Below, piece by piece: positions 8,362 through 17,000 of a DNA stretch of 25,960 nt. Source of the DNA: Muribaculaceae bacterium (GTDB lineage Bacteria > Bacteroidota > Bacteroidia > Bacteroidales > Muribaculaceae); the NCBI GenBank assembly GCA_029057255.1, contig JAICZO010000041.1:1-25960 (forward strand), written 5' to 3'. Made by a program: the position numbers and the translations under genes. Under the pieces are notes generated by a model. It was not told where the DNA came from and did not search any database. It was given only the letters and a program-made list of their open reading frames with translations. Each line of letters begins with the position of its first letter. The first letter of the stretch is position 1.

Positions 8362-8997
8362 ATGAAAAAAATCATTATCCTCCTCATGGCAATCTGCCTG
8401 ATGATTCCCGCAGTTTCGGCTGCCGGTAACAAACAGCTTGAAAAAGCTCACAAGAAAGAGATGAAGAACAAGATGAAAGAGTTCAAGAAAGAAGGCTGGA
8501 AGCTCTTCGGCAGCACCCGCACTCTCGAAGTGGCTCTTCTCACACACTACGACAAGCTCAACAACCTCGGCGACGACGGCTATGAAGTAGCAGGCGTTGC
8601 CACCAACTTCAAGTCCAAGAACGTCGGCAAGCAGATGGCATCCAACAGCGCTTGCGTGACCTACGCCCAGATGGCAGGCTCGACCCTCAAGGGCCGCGTC
8701 GTAAGCGACATGTCGGCCAACGGCTCTGCCGGTGCCGAAGAAGAGTTCGAGCACTTCTATGCTGCATACGAGCGCCTCGTCGAGAAAGAAATCAAGAACG
8801 AGATGTCGGAGAGCTTCTCTGTCATCAAGGACAACCCCGACGGCACACACGAGCTCCAGACATTCTACATCGTAAGCGAAAGCGCTGCCTCCAAGGCTCG
8901 CCAGCGCGCTCTCGAGAACGCTATCAAAGAAAGCGCTCTCGCTCAGAGCCACGCCTCGAAGATCTCGGAGTTCGTAAACCAGGGTCTCGACCGCTAA
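8362..8997 (+). CDS. Small exported protein, possibly LPP20-like
   Basis: This 211-aa protein has a standard signal peptide (cleavage near VSA-A, residue 20). A very charged Lys/Glu helix follows (KQLEKAHKKEMKNKMKEFKK), then a mixed alpha/beta region. The combination of GYEVAGVATNF, a helix rich in Ala and Ser, and a late segment ARQRALENAIKESALAQ resembles LPP20-type lipoprotein or FlgT-like domains, but there is no lipobox cysteine, so it should be soluble in the periplasm. It sits 39 nt after the DUF4384 gene and ahead of a strong hairpin. I do not recognise a named family with certainty; the exported nature and the link to the cluster are firm, the function is not. Confidence 0.6.
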   Translation: MKKIIILLMAICLMIPAVSAAGNKQLEKAHKKEMKNKMKEFKKEGWKLFGSTRTLEVALLTHYDKLNNLGDDGYEVAGVATNFKSKNVGKQMASNSACVTYAQMAGSTLKGRVVSDMSANGSAGAEEEFEHFYAAYERLVEKEIKNEMSESFSVIKDNPDGTHELQTFYIVSESAASKARQRALENAIKESALAQSHASKISEFVNQGLDR

Positions 8998-9019
8998 TCA
9001 TCTCCTGAAAATCAGAATA

Positions 9020-9046
9020 CCTCTGCGGCGCATGCCGCCGCAGAGG
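9020..9046 (+). terminator. Strong hairpin without T run inside the cluster
   Basis: CCTCTGCGGCG (9020-9030) pairs perfectly with CGCCGCAGAGG (9036-9046) around a 5-nt loop. An A-rich stretch lies before it, and after it comes CTCTTC rather than a T run. It could be a partial terminator, a processing or stability element, or a weak two-way terminator. An in-frame ATG for the next gene (9032) lies in the loop and is unlikely to be used. Confidence 0.5.
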
Positions 9047-9088
9047 CTCTTCAAAACCTTCACAATACCATTATTTCACCCTCCCGCA

Positions 9089-10525
9089 ATGTCGAAAAAA
9101 CTTTTAATACTCGCTGTGGCCGCCGCTTCTGTTCTCAGCTCTGCGGCTCAGCAGAAAAACGATGCCAAAAGCTCCTTCGAGGAATTCCGAAAAGGACTGA
9201 TGGATAACTACAACTCGTTCCGCGACGGTATACTTGCCGACTACGCCAAGTTCCTTGACGGCGTCTGGGTGGAGTACAACGGTTTCCGCGGTCAGGAACG
9301 TGACAACACTCCCAAGCCGCAGACACCTCCTGTGGCGGCGCCCGAGCCTGCCGACACTCCGCGACCCGTGGTGAATGTCGTCCCTGCCGAGCCGGTAGCC
9401 CCCGAAATGCCGCAGCCGGCGACACCCGCAAAGGCCGACTTCCCCTTCAGCTATCACGGCATCGAGATGCACATACCCTCGGTCGACATACGGCTGATGG
9501 AACGCGCATCGACACCCTCCGACTTTGCCGCACAGTGGCGTGCCCTCGACGCCAACCCCGACGCAGAGAAGCTTGTCAAGAACCTGCAGGCTCTCGCCAA
9601 AAACCATAAATTCAACGACTATCTCACATACGACCTCGCCACAGCTTTCGCCACGGCTCGCTTCCCCGGCGTCAGCCCCTCGTCGCGCACGTCGCTCGTG
9701 CACTACATCATGACACACATGGGCTATGACGCACGTCTGGGCGCCAACAGCGGCGGTCAGGCACTCCTGATGCTGCCGTGCAAGCAGATGGTATACGGCC
9801 ATATGTATCTCATGTTCGACAACGAGAAGTACTATGTCTTCGCCGACCCGGCGGCAAATCTGTCGACAACCGATACTCGCATCTCCACCTGCCAGCTGCC
9901 CAAGGCTGCATCCTCGGCTGCCAAGCTCGACCTTCGCCTGCAGCCCATCGACATACCCTTCAAGGCCAAGCCTTTCACCATCAGCTACGGCGGCATCGAA
10001 ATCAAAGGCGAGACCAACGAACTGCTCATGCCCATCCTCTACCGCTACCCGCAGATGCCTATCAGCGACTACGCACAGTCCGAGCTGATGCCCGAGCTTC
10101 GCGCAAGCGTTGTCGAGCAGCTCCGCAGCCAGCTCAGTGGCAAAGAGCGCCGTGAGGCCGTCGACCAGCTGCTGCAGTTCGTCCAGAGCGGCTTCGAGTA
10201 TGCCACCGACGGCGAGAACCACGGCTTCGAGAAGCCCTACTTCTTCGAGGAGACACTATACTATGACAAGTGCGACTGCGAGGACCGCGTCATCTTCTAC
10301 ACCTATCTGCTGTGGAACGTCCTCGGCGTCGAGAACCACCTGATAGCATACCCCGGCCACGAAAGCGCTTCGGTATCTGTCGAGAGCAGTGCCAAAGGCG
10401 ATGCCTACAGCTATGGCGGCAAGACCTTCTACATCTCCGACCCCACCTACATAGGAGCCAAGACCGGCATGTGTATGCCCAACTACCGCACCACATCGCC
10501 CGAGATTGACCATATTTACAAGTAA
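9089..10525 (+). CDS. Exported protein with two transglutaminase-like folds
   Basis: This 478-aa protein has a signal peptide (residues 4-20), a helical region, and a Pro-rich linker (about residues 70-120). The C-terminal domain has the transglutaminase/papain-like triad: Cys397 in KCDCEDR, His424 in YPGHESASV, Asp451 in YISDPTYI. An earlier domain (about 170-260) has the same layout, with His238 in YGHMYL and Asp253 in VFADPA, but Ser196 stands where Cys is expected, judged from spacing to the following conserved Gly. The first copy is therefore probably inactive as a thiol enzyme. The start at 9089 is chosen because the upstream in-frame ATG (9032) lies in a hairpin and would spoil the signal peptide. 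Activity could be protease, transglutaminase or peptidoglycan-related; the sequence does not say which. It is the last gene before a new promoter. Confidence 0.72.
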   Translation: MSKKLLILAVAAASVLSSAAQQKNDAKSSFEEFRKGLMDNYNSFRDGILADYAKFLDGVWVEYNGFRGQERDNTPKPQTPPVAAPEPADTPRPVVNVVPAEPVAPEMPQPATPAKADFPFSYHGIEMHIPSVDIRLMERASTPSDFAAQWRALDANPDAEKLVKNLQALAKNHKFNDYLTYDLATAFATARFPGVSPSSRTSLVHYIMTHMGYDARLGANSGGQALLMLPCKQMVYGHMYLMFDNEKYYVFADPAANLSTTDTRISTCQLPKAASSAAKLDLRLQPIDIPFKAKPFTISYGGIEIKGETNELLMPILYRYPQMPISDYAQSELMPELRASVVEQLRSQLSGKERREAVDQLLQFVQSGFEYATDGENHGFEKPYFFEETLYYDKCDCEDRVIFYTYLLWNVLGVENHLIAYPGHESASVSVESSAKGDAYSYGGKTFYISDPTYIGAKTGMCMPNYRTTSPEIDHIYK

Positions 10526-10546
10526 GGGCGACGCGTGAAAACTTTT

Positions 10547-10577
10547 TTTGCTGTTTAAAGATTTTTTACTATTTTTG
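10547..10577 (+). promoter_or_regulatory. Bacteroidetes-type promoter for the DUF349 gene
   Basis: TTTG at 10547-10550 and TATTTTTG at 10570-10577 are separated by 19 bp, the same arrangement as at 527-557. Transcription should begin near 10584, about 45 nt before the ATG at 10629. No hairpin terminator is seen between 10525 and this site, so read-through from the upstream cluster is possible. Confidence 0.72.
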
Positions 10578-10628
10578 GGGCGACATTGCTTTGAGGCAGT
10601 GTCGCTAACCTTTATTACCTGACATTGT

Positions 10629-12530
10629 ATGGACATGCAAGACCCCTCCAAGGCTTCAGCACAGGAGCCTCTGGAACTCAACTCCAACGAAGCGACGGCA
10701 GCCGCAGCCGGCGCGGGTATCGAGAATGTTGCGGCTACATCGACTGACGGCGCCGTTAAGCCTGAAGCCGAAGTCGAAGTGGAAGACATCATGGCCGACG
10801 GCATGGAAGAAGAAGCCGCAAGAGCCGACAAGCGCGAGCACACGGCCGAGAGCCTGCTCGCCGACGCTCTCGCTCTGCTTGAGAAAGATGCCGCCGAGTT
10901 CAGCAGCGACGACATACGTCGTCTCCGCCAGCAGTACAGCATGCTCCATAGACCGGCAGTAAAGGACGCGACACAGGCCGACGAAGAGGCGCCTGCCGAA
11001 GAACCCGCACAGCTCCCCGACAACGCCCGGGAGTTTGAGGCTGCCATCGAGCGCCTCCGTGCCAAGAAAGCAGAGTGGGCTGCCGCGCAGGAAGCTCTCC
11101 GCGCTGCCAACCTCGAGCGCAAGAACGCTATCATCGAGCAGATTAACGCCCTGGCCGAAGACACTGACAACGTAAACCGCACCTTCCCCCGCTACCGCGA
11201 GCTTCAGGACGAGTTCAACGCCGTCGGAGAAGTCGACCCCACAGAGGAGACTTCGCTCTGGAAGCGTTTCACCGAGGCACGCGAGCGCTATTCCGACAAC
11301 CTCAAAATCAACAAGGAACTGCGCGACTATGACTTCAAGAAGAACCTCGCCGACAAGGAGGCTCTCCTCGAAGAGGCACGTAGCCTCGCCGCGATGGAAG
11401 ATGTCATCGCTGCATACCGCAGGCTCCAGGACCTCCACAACAAATGGCGTCAGATAGGCCCCGTGGCCAAAGAACTGCGCGACGAAATATGGAACAATTT
11501 CCGCGAGGCTTCGGCTGAAGTCAACAAGCGCTATCAGGCATTCTTCGAGGCCCGCAAGGCCCGCGAAGCCGAGAACGAAGCCCGCAAGACAGCTCTCTGC
11601 GAGCGGCTCGAGGCTCTCGACTTCTCGTCGCTGAAGTCCTTTGCCGCATGGGAAGAGATGACACGCAGCATCCAGGCACTGCAGGAAGAATGGCGTAGCC
11701 TCGGTTTCGCTTCCAAGAAGATGAACCGCGCCCTCTTCGCCCGCTTCCGCGAGCGCTGCGACGCGTTCTTCGCCGCCAAGGCTTCGTACTTCCGCAGCAC
11801 ACGCGAGGAGCTTGCCGCCAACCTCGCCCGCAAGCAGCAGCTTGCCGACCGCGCAGAGCAGCTCAAGGACTCTACCGACTGGCGCAAGACCACCGACGAG
11901 CTGGTTGAACTGCAGAAGGAATGGAAGACTATCGGTGCCGTACCCAAGAAATATAGCGACGACCTCTGGAAGCGCTTCACCGCTGCCTGCGACTTCTTCT
12001 TCGACCAGAAGAAAAAGGCCGGCTCGGGCACGCGTCAGACCGAGGCCGCCAACCTCCGCGCAAAGCGCGAGATCATCGGCATGCTCTCGGCGCTTACATC
12101 CGAGGCCACCGACAAGAACGCCGCCATCGAAGAGCTGCGCAAGCTCCAGACACGCTGGCAGGAAATAGGTCATGTGCCCTTCCGCGAGAAGGATAAACTC
12201 TACGAGGCTTACCGCTCGGCTGTCGATGAAGTGCGCCGTCACTTCGCAATAGCAGAGTCGCGTGCGCGCCGCGAGCGCTTCGAGGCTTCGGTAGCGCGTC
12301 TCGAGGGTGACGACAACAAGATGTTCCGCGAGCGCGAGCGCCTCGTGCGTGCGCTCGAGAACCGTCGCAACGACCTCCGCACATACGAGAACAACCTCGG
12401 TTTCCTCTCTGCCAAGTCGAAGTCGGGCGGCTCGCTCCTGCGCGACCTCGAGCACCGTATCGAGCGCCTCAAGGCCGATATCGCCGAGCTGGAGGATAAG
12501 ATCGCCATCGTCGACGGAAAACTCTCATAA
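10629..12530 (+). CDS. DUF349 repeat protein
   Basis: This 633-aa cytoplasmic protein has no signal peptide. It has an acidic, Ala/Glu-rich N-terminal region (about residues 1-75) followed by a long helical body. Five DUF349 units can be read, each with the pattern W-x-x-I/L-G-x-V-x-x-(K/R) and an aromatic LW/LF-x-x-F helix. The clearest are WRQIGPVAKELRDEIW, WRSLGFASKKM, WKTIGAVPKKYSDDLW and WQEIGHVPFREKDKLY; the first unit (EFNAVGEVDPTEET) is degenerate. The C-terminal 80 residues look like coiled coil, ending in a Leu/Glu/Lys-rich helix. DUF349 proteins are widespread in Bacteroidetes and Actinobacteria; no function is established that I can name with confidence. It has its own promoter and no functional link to the neighbours is evident. 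Confidence 0.88.
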   Translation: MDMQDPSKASAQEPLELNSNEATAAAAGAGIENVAATSTDGAVKPEAEVEVEDIMADGMEEEAARADKREHTAESLLADALALLEKDAAEFSSDDIRRLRQQYSMLHRPAVKDATQADEEAPAEEPAQLPDNAREFEAAIERLRAKKAEWAAAQEALRAANLERKNAIIEQINALAEDTDNVNRTFPRYRELQDEFNAVGEVDPTEETSLWKRFTEARERYSDNLKINKELRDYDFKKNLADKEALLEEARSLAAMEDVIAAYRRLQDLHNKWRQIGPVAKELRDEIWNNFREASAEVNKRYQAFFEARKAREAENEARKTALCERLEALDFSSLKSFAAWEEMTRSIQALQEEWRSLGFASKKMNRALFARFRERCDAFFAAKASYFRSTREELAANLARKQQLADRAEQLKDSTDWRKTTDELVELQKEWKTIGAVPKKYSDDLWKRFTAACDFFFDQKKKAGSGTRQTEAANLRAKREIIGMLSALTSEATDKNAAIEELRKLQTRWQEIGHVPFREKDKLYEAYRSAVDEVRRHFAIAESRARRERFEASVARLEGDDNKMFRERERLVRALENRRNDLRTYENNLGFLSAKSKSGGSLLRDLEHRIERLKADIAELEDKIAIVDGKLS

Positions 12531-12531
12531 G

Positions 12532-12596
12532 CGCGTGGCGCCTACCCGGCGCACGCATCGGCGTCTCTGTCTGCACGTCACTGCGCAGGCAGAGAC
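12532..12596 (+). terminator. Two hairpins after the DUF349 gene, no T run
   Basis: The first hairpin pairs GCGTG..CGCC with GGCG..CACGC between about 12534 and 12556, with one bulge. The second pairs GTCTCTGTCTGC (12563-12574) with GCAGGCAGAGAC (12585-12596) through 12 pairs including one G-U. Neither is followed by a T run, so they may be weak terminators or mRNA stability elements. The rest of the gap up to 12653 holds no TAnnTTTG element that I can see. Confidence 0.4.
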
Positions 12597-12653
12597 CGCT
12601 TAGACAGCGGCATACGACTGTTATGCCCCATTCAGGCACCAAAAACCCTATAC

Positions 12654-14045
12654 ATGGCTAATACGGCTCGTCCGGCCAACCGTGGCCCATTCATCCGCAC
12701 CATCCTCAACCTTGGCGACTGTATCATCGTCAATCTGTTGTTCTGGTTCACGCTTGTTTCCTTCTCGGTAAGCATGAATCCGGAGGGTTCGATGCGTACG
12801 ATGTGGCTGCTGGTCAACATAAGCTATTTCCCGATGATATGGTGGGTGGTGCGTAACCGTCACAGCTACCGTGCCATCACGCTTGACAGCGTCGTGCGGG
12901 TCAGCCTCGCCGAGGTTGTCACGCATGCTCTTGTCTTCCTGTCGCTGAGCACCTTCCTGCATCTCGACATGGCGGCTACGGTCTATCTGTTCTACTACGG
13001 CCTGATGTTTGTGTGCCTGACGACGTTCAGACTGCTGTCCAACTATATCATAAAGGCATACCGCCGCCGCGGCTACAACTATACCAAGGTGGCTATCATC
13101 GGCACCGGTCCCACCGCCGTGCGCCTCTACAGCGCCATGCAGACCGATGCCGGATACGGCTACCGCGTCCTCGGATTCTTCGACGACAACCCCTCGGAGG
13201 ATTTCATCTCCGACAGGGTATACGGCATCGACGAGCTTGCCGACTTTGTCGAGCGACGCAAAATCAGGCAGATTTTCTTCACACTGTCGGGTCACAACGC
13301 CGCTCTTGCACGTGTCATAAAAATCGCCGACGACCACGTGGCCGACTTCTACTACGTGCCGCAGATACCGCGTACGCTCAGCCGTCGCTTCGAGCTGCAC
13401 AGCATAGGCCCGCTGCCTGTGCTGACCACACGCCGCAATCCCCTCAAGAGTGTTATCAACCGCATCATCAAGCGCACCTTCGACATCGTTGTGTCGGGCA
13501 CTTTCCTGCTGTTCTATCCGCTTATATACATACCGGTGGCCATCGCCATAAAGATGTCGTCGCCCGGTCCGGTATACTTCAAGCAGGAGCGCACCGGATA
13601 CCTCGGCAAGACTTTCCGTTGCTATAAGTTCCGCACGATGAAGGTCAACAGCGACTCCGACAAGGAGCAGGCTACCAAGAACGACCCCCGCAAGACGCGC
13701 CTGGGCGACTTCCTGCGCCGCACTTCGCTCGACGAGCTGCCGCAGTTCATCAACGTATTCAAGGGCGACATGTCGGTGGTGGGCCCCCGCCCGCACATGC
13801 TCAAGCACACCGAGGACTACACCCGTCTCGTTGACCGCTATATGGTGCGCCATGCCGTCAAGCCCGGCATAACAGGCTGGGCGCAGGTCAACGGTTTCCG
13901 CGGCCTCACCGACGAGCTGTGGAAGATGGAGCGTCGTGTCGAGCACGACGTGTGGTACATCGAGAACTGGTCGTTCCTGCTTGACCTCAAGATTATGGTG
14001 CGCACGGTGCTCAATGCAATCCACGGCGAAAAAAACGCATTCTGA
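12654..14045 (+). CDS. Priming polyprenyl-phosphate sugar transferase (WcaJ/PssY type)
   Basis: This 463-aa inner-membrane protein transfers a sugar phosphate from a nucleotide sugar to undecaprenyl phosphate, the first step of a surface or exported polysaccharide. The N-terminal third has four membrane helices, followed by a Rossmann-like domain starting KVAIIGTGPTAVRLY and a C-terminal bacterial sugar transferase domain. Catalytic-domain landmarks are SPGPVYFKQERTG, CYKFRTM, DELPQFINVFKGDMSVVGPR and KPGITGWAQVNG. The length is normal for the family. Other polysaccharide genes are absent nearby, so it is not part of a visible capsule locus. The next gene starts 1 nt after the stop. The family is certain, but whether the sugar is glucose, galactose or another cannot be decided from sequence. 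Confidence 0.92.
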   Translation: MANTARPANRGPFIRTILNLGDCIIVNLLFWFTLVSFSVSMNPEGSMRTMWLLVNISYFPMIWWVVRNRHSYRAITLDSVVRVSLAEVVTHALVFLSLSTFLHLDMAATVYLFYYGLMFVCLTTFRLLSNYIIKAYRRRGYNYTKVAIIGTGPTAVRLYSAMQTDAGYGYRVLGFFDDNPSEDFISDRVYGIDELADFVERRKIRQIFFTLSGHNAALARVIKIADDHVADFYYVPQIPRTLSRRFELHSIGPLPVLTTRRNPLKSVINRIIKRTFDIVVSGTFLLFYPLIYIPVAIAIKMSSPGPVYFKQERTGYLGKTFRCYKFRTMKVNSDSDKEQATKNDPRKTRLGDFLRRTSLDELPQFINVFKGDMSVVGPRPHMLKHTEDYTRLVDRYMVRHAVKPGITGWAQVNGFRGLTDELWKMERRVEHDVWYIENWSFLLDLKIMVRTVLNAIHGEKNAF

Positions 14046-14046
14046 C

Positions 14047-17000
14047 GTGCTTACGATATACAAGGCATCGGCCGGCTCGGGAAAGACTTTCACGCTGGCC
14101 TACGAATATCTGAAGACTCTGCTTGGCGTCAAGGACGGCGGCAAGCAGACGTACAGACTCAACTCCCCGAAGTATGCCGCCGACGGTGCCCGCCGCCCTA
14201 ACCGCCACAGGGGCATCCTCGCCATAACATTCACCAACGCGGCCACCGAAGAGATGAAGTCGCGAATCGTCAAGGAACTCGCCGCGCTTGTCGACGACGC
14301 CGCCGGCGAGTCGCTGTACGCGCAGTGGATGATGCGCGACTTCGGCTGCACGGCAGCGGAGCTGAGCGAGGCCGCGGCGCTGGCGCTGGCAGAGATGCTC
14401 TACGACTACGGCAACTTCAACGTCAGTACCATCGACTCGTTCTTCCAGACAGTCCTGCGCACCTTCTCGCGCGAAGTCGACCATCAGGGCGACTATGAGC
14501 TGTCGCTCGACACGGAGAATACCGTCAAGCAGAGCATCTCGCTCATGCTCGACGAGCTGAACTACTCCCGCCCGCGCAACGCCGAGCGCCTCTTCCGCTG
14601 GATAAGCAAGTATACCATAGCGCAGCTGACCGCCGGAAAGGGGTATAACTTCTTCCACCGCGACGGTTCTATCCTCAACAGCCTGGCCTCCAATATGACG
14701 GCCTCGCTCGACGAGACATACGGGCGCCACTCGGTCGCTCTCAGGAGCTATCTCGAGGACCCTGACCGTGTCGAGGCCTTCAGCAGGGCGCTGCGTGAGC
14801 GCTACGAGACGGCCCTCGACGCCCCCAAAGCCATAGTCGACAGTTTCTTTGCCGGACTGAAGGCGGACCGCTACAGCGCCGACATGTTCAACAGCACTGT
14901 CGTGCGCCGCATGCGCGAGCTGGCGCGGGGCGAGAAGCTCGGCGATATCACAGGACAGACAATACTGAAAGCGGCAGCAGGCGACACTCCTCCCGAGAAG
15001 CTTGTCGTGGCAAAGCACTGCAAGGCCGCCGGACTCAAGCCTGAGATGCTGGGGCGCTACACGGCGCTGATGGCGGAGTTCTGCCGCGTCATAGGCCGCG
15101 CCGTGGCCGAGAGGGACTTCTACAAGACGCTCGACGACAGCCTCGGCGTGCTCGACTTCTACGGCATGGCAATACAGAAACTCGAGGAGTATCTCCGCGA
15201 GAACAACACCGTGCTCATTTCCGATACCGGAGAGCTGCTGCGACGCATCATATCCGACGCCGAGATGCCGTTTATCTACGAGCGCCTCGGCATGAAGCTC
15301 ACCAACCTGCTCATCGACGAGTTCCAGGACACGTCGCACCTGCAGTGGCACAACCTCCGCCCACTTGTCGGCAACAGTCTCGCCGAGGGGCACGACAACC
15401 TCATCATCGGCGACGAGAAGCAGGCCATATACCGCTTCCGAAACTCCGACAGCGAGCTGCTGGGAAGCATCGTGCAGACCCGCGACTTCCCCGACAGCCA
15501 CACGCTGCGAGGCTTCAAGCCCGAGGACAATACAAACCACCGCAGCTCGGGCGCTGTCGTGCGCTTCAACAATACCGTTTTCAGCCGCATAGCGGCGCGC
15601 TACGGCATCGCGGGCTACGGCAATGTGGTGCAGACTCCCGGCAGCCGTTTCGGCGAGACTCCGGGCTATATTCGGCTGAAGTTCTTCGACAAGGACAATA
15701 TGCCGTCCGACGAAGAGATAGGCGCGGCGCTCGCCCGCGACATCATAGCGCAGCACGACCGAGGGTACCGCTGGCGCGATATTCTTGTGCTTACCCGCAA
15801 GCGCAAGCAGGCGACCTTCGTGGTCGAGTACCTCACGACGCACTTCCCCGAGATTGCCGTCCTGTCGTCGGAGGCGCTGCTGCTCAGCAGCTCGGGTGCC
15901 GTGCGCACCATCATGAGCATGCTGAAGCTTGTCGAAGGCTCGTACTCGGGCAAGAGCGACGCAAAGGACGACAACGCCCCCAAATACGGCTCGCGCTCCG
16001 ACACGGTGATGATGATCACGCGCTACAACTACTACCGCGCCGAGGGCTACGATACGCCCGATGCACTGCGGCTCGCCCTGGACTCGTCGGGAGAGACCGC
16101 CGGCTCGCTCGCTTCGGAGATTCGCGCCATACGTGCCGAGAACCCCGCCAACCTCGTCGCCCTTATCGAGGCTATAATACTGCACAAGGTCACCGAGGCG
16201 CAGCGCAGAGACGAGTACGCCTACATAGCGGCGCTGCAGGACATGGCCCTGAAGCACACCGAAGGCCCCGACCCGTCGCTGGCGGCGTTCATCTCGGCCT
16301 ATGACCGCAACATCGAGAAGTGGGCCATAAAGGCGTCGGGCGACATTGACGCTGTCGAGATAATGACAGTCCACAAGTCAAAGGGCCTCGAGCGCGCATG
16401 CGTGCACATCCCCTTCGGCGACTGGGAGCTGGTGCATGACAGCCAGTCGATGTGGCTGCCTATGGACCGTCTCGAGGGCTTCGACCCGGCAGTGCTCCCG
16501 CCTCTGCTTTATGTGACGGCGTCGTCGAAGTCGCCTCTGCGCGACCCCGCCGTGTCGCCTTTCGCCCCGCTCTTTGCCGATGCCGACCGCTATGACCTTG
16601 TCGACAGCATCAACCTGTGCTACGTGGCGTTTACGCGTGCCAAGCGCGAACTGATTGTGTACAGCGCGACAAAGAAGATAGGCGAGGCGGTAATCGACGC
16701 CGTGACTATGCCCGCCACATCGGAGGAGACCTCCGACAACGCGCGCATTGATACGCTTGCCGGCTATGACGCGGCGACTATGACACTCGAGTACGGCGAG
16801 CCGACAGTGCCGCTGAAGCAGGAGAAGACCGCCGCAACTGTCGACGCCGGCGTTTATCCGGTGCTGTTCAGGCAGGACACAAGGCAGCTGACGTCGATCG
16901 ACGACGCTCTGGCCACACACCTTGACATCGGAGGCGAGGAGGACAAGTATATCGTAGACCGCCCCGAGCCGGGATATGTGTCCCGAATGATGGATGCCGC

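Noticed and set aside
9032..9088. Upstream ATG for the transglutaminase-like protein
   Set aside because: It lies in the loop of a perfect 11-bp hairpin and would bury the signal peptide; ATG 9089 gives a standard one.
607..10525. A cytoplasmic abortive-infection (defence) caspase system
   Set aside because: The caspase and its partners carry export signals, and there is no nuclease, effector pore or nucleotide sensor nearby. A phage defence role cannot be excluded but nothing in the sequence supports it.
12654..14045. A capsule or exopolysaccharide locus
   Set aside because: Only the priming transferase is present; there are no flippase, polymerase or further glycosyltransferase genes beside it.
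13936..14046. Upstream extension of the helicase frame into the sugar transferase gene
   Set aside because: The added 37 residues are a frame-shifted shadow of the transferase. GTG 14047 places Walker A at the usual distance from the N-terminus.
14011..16374. A 787-codon open frame antisense to the helicase, and similar long antisense frames at 3086-4645, 5447-7249 and 10656-12455 (minus strand)
   Set aside because: They mirror real genes that have clear motifs, and their translations are Val/Gly/His/Leu-rich without domains. In GC-rich genes with C-ending codons the opposite strand often stays open.
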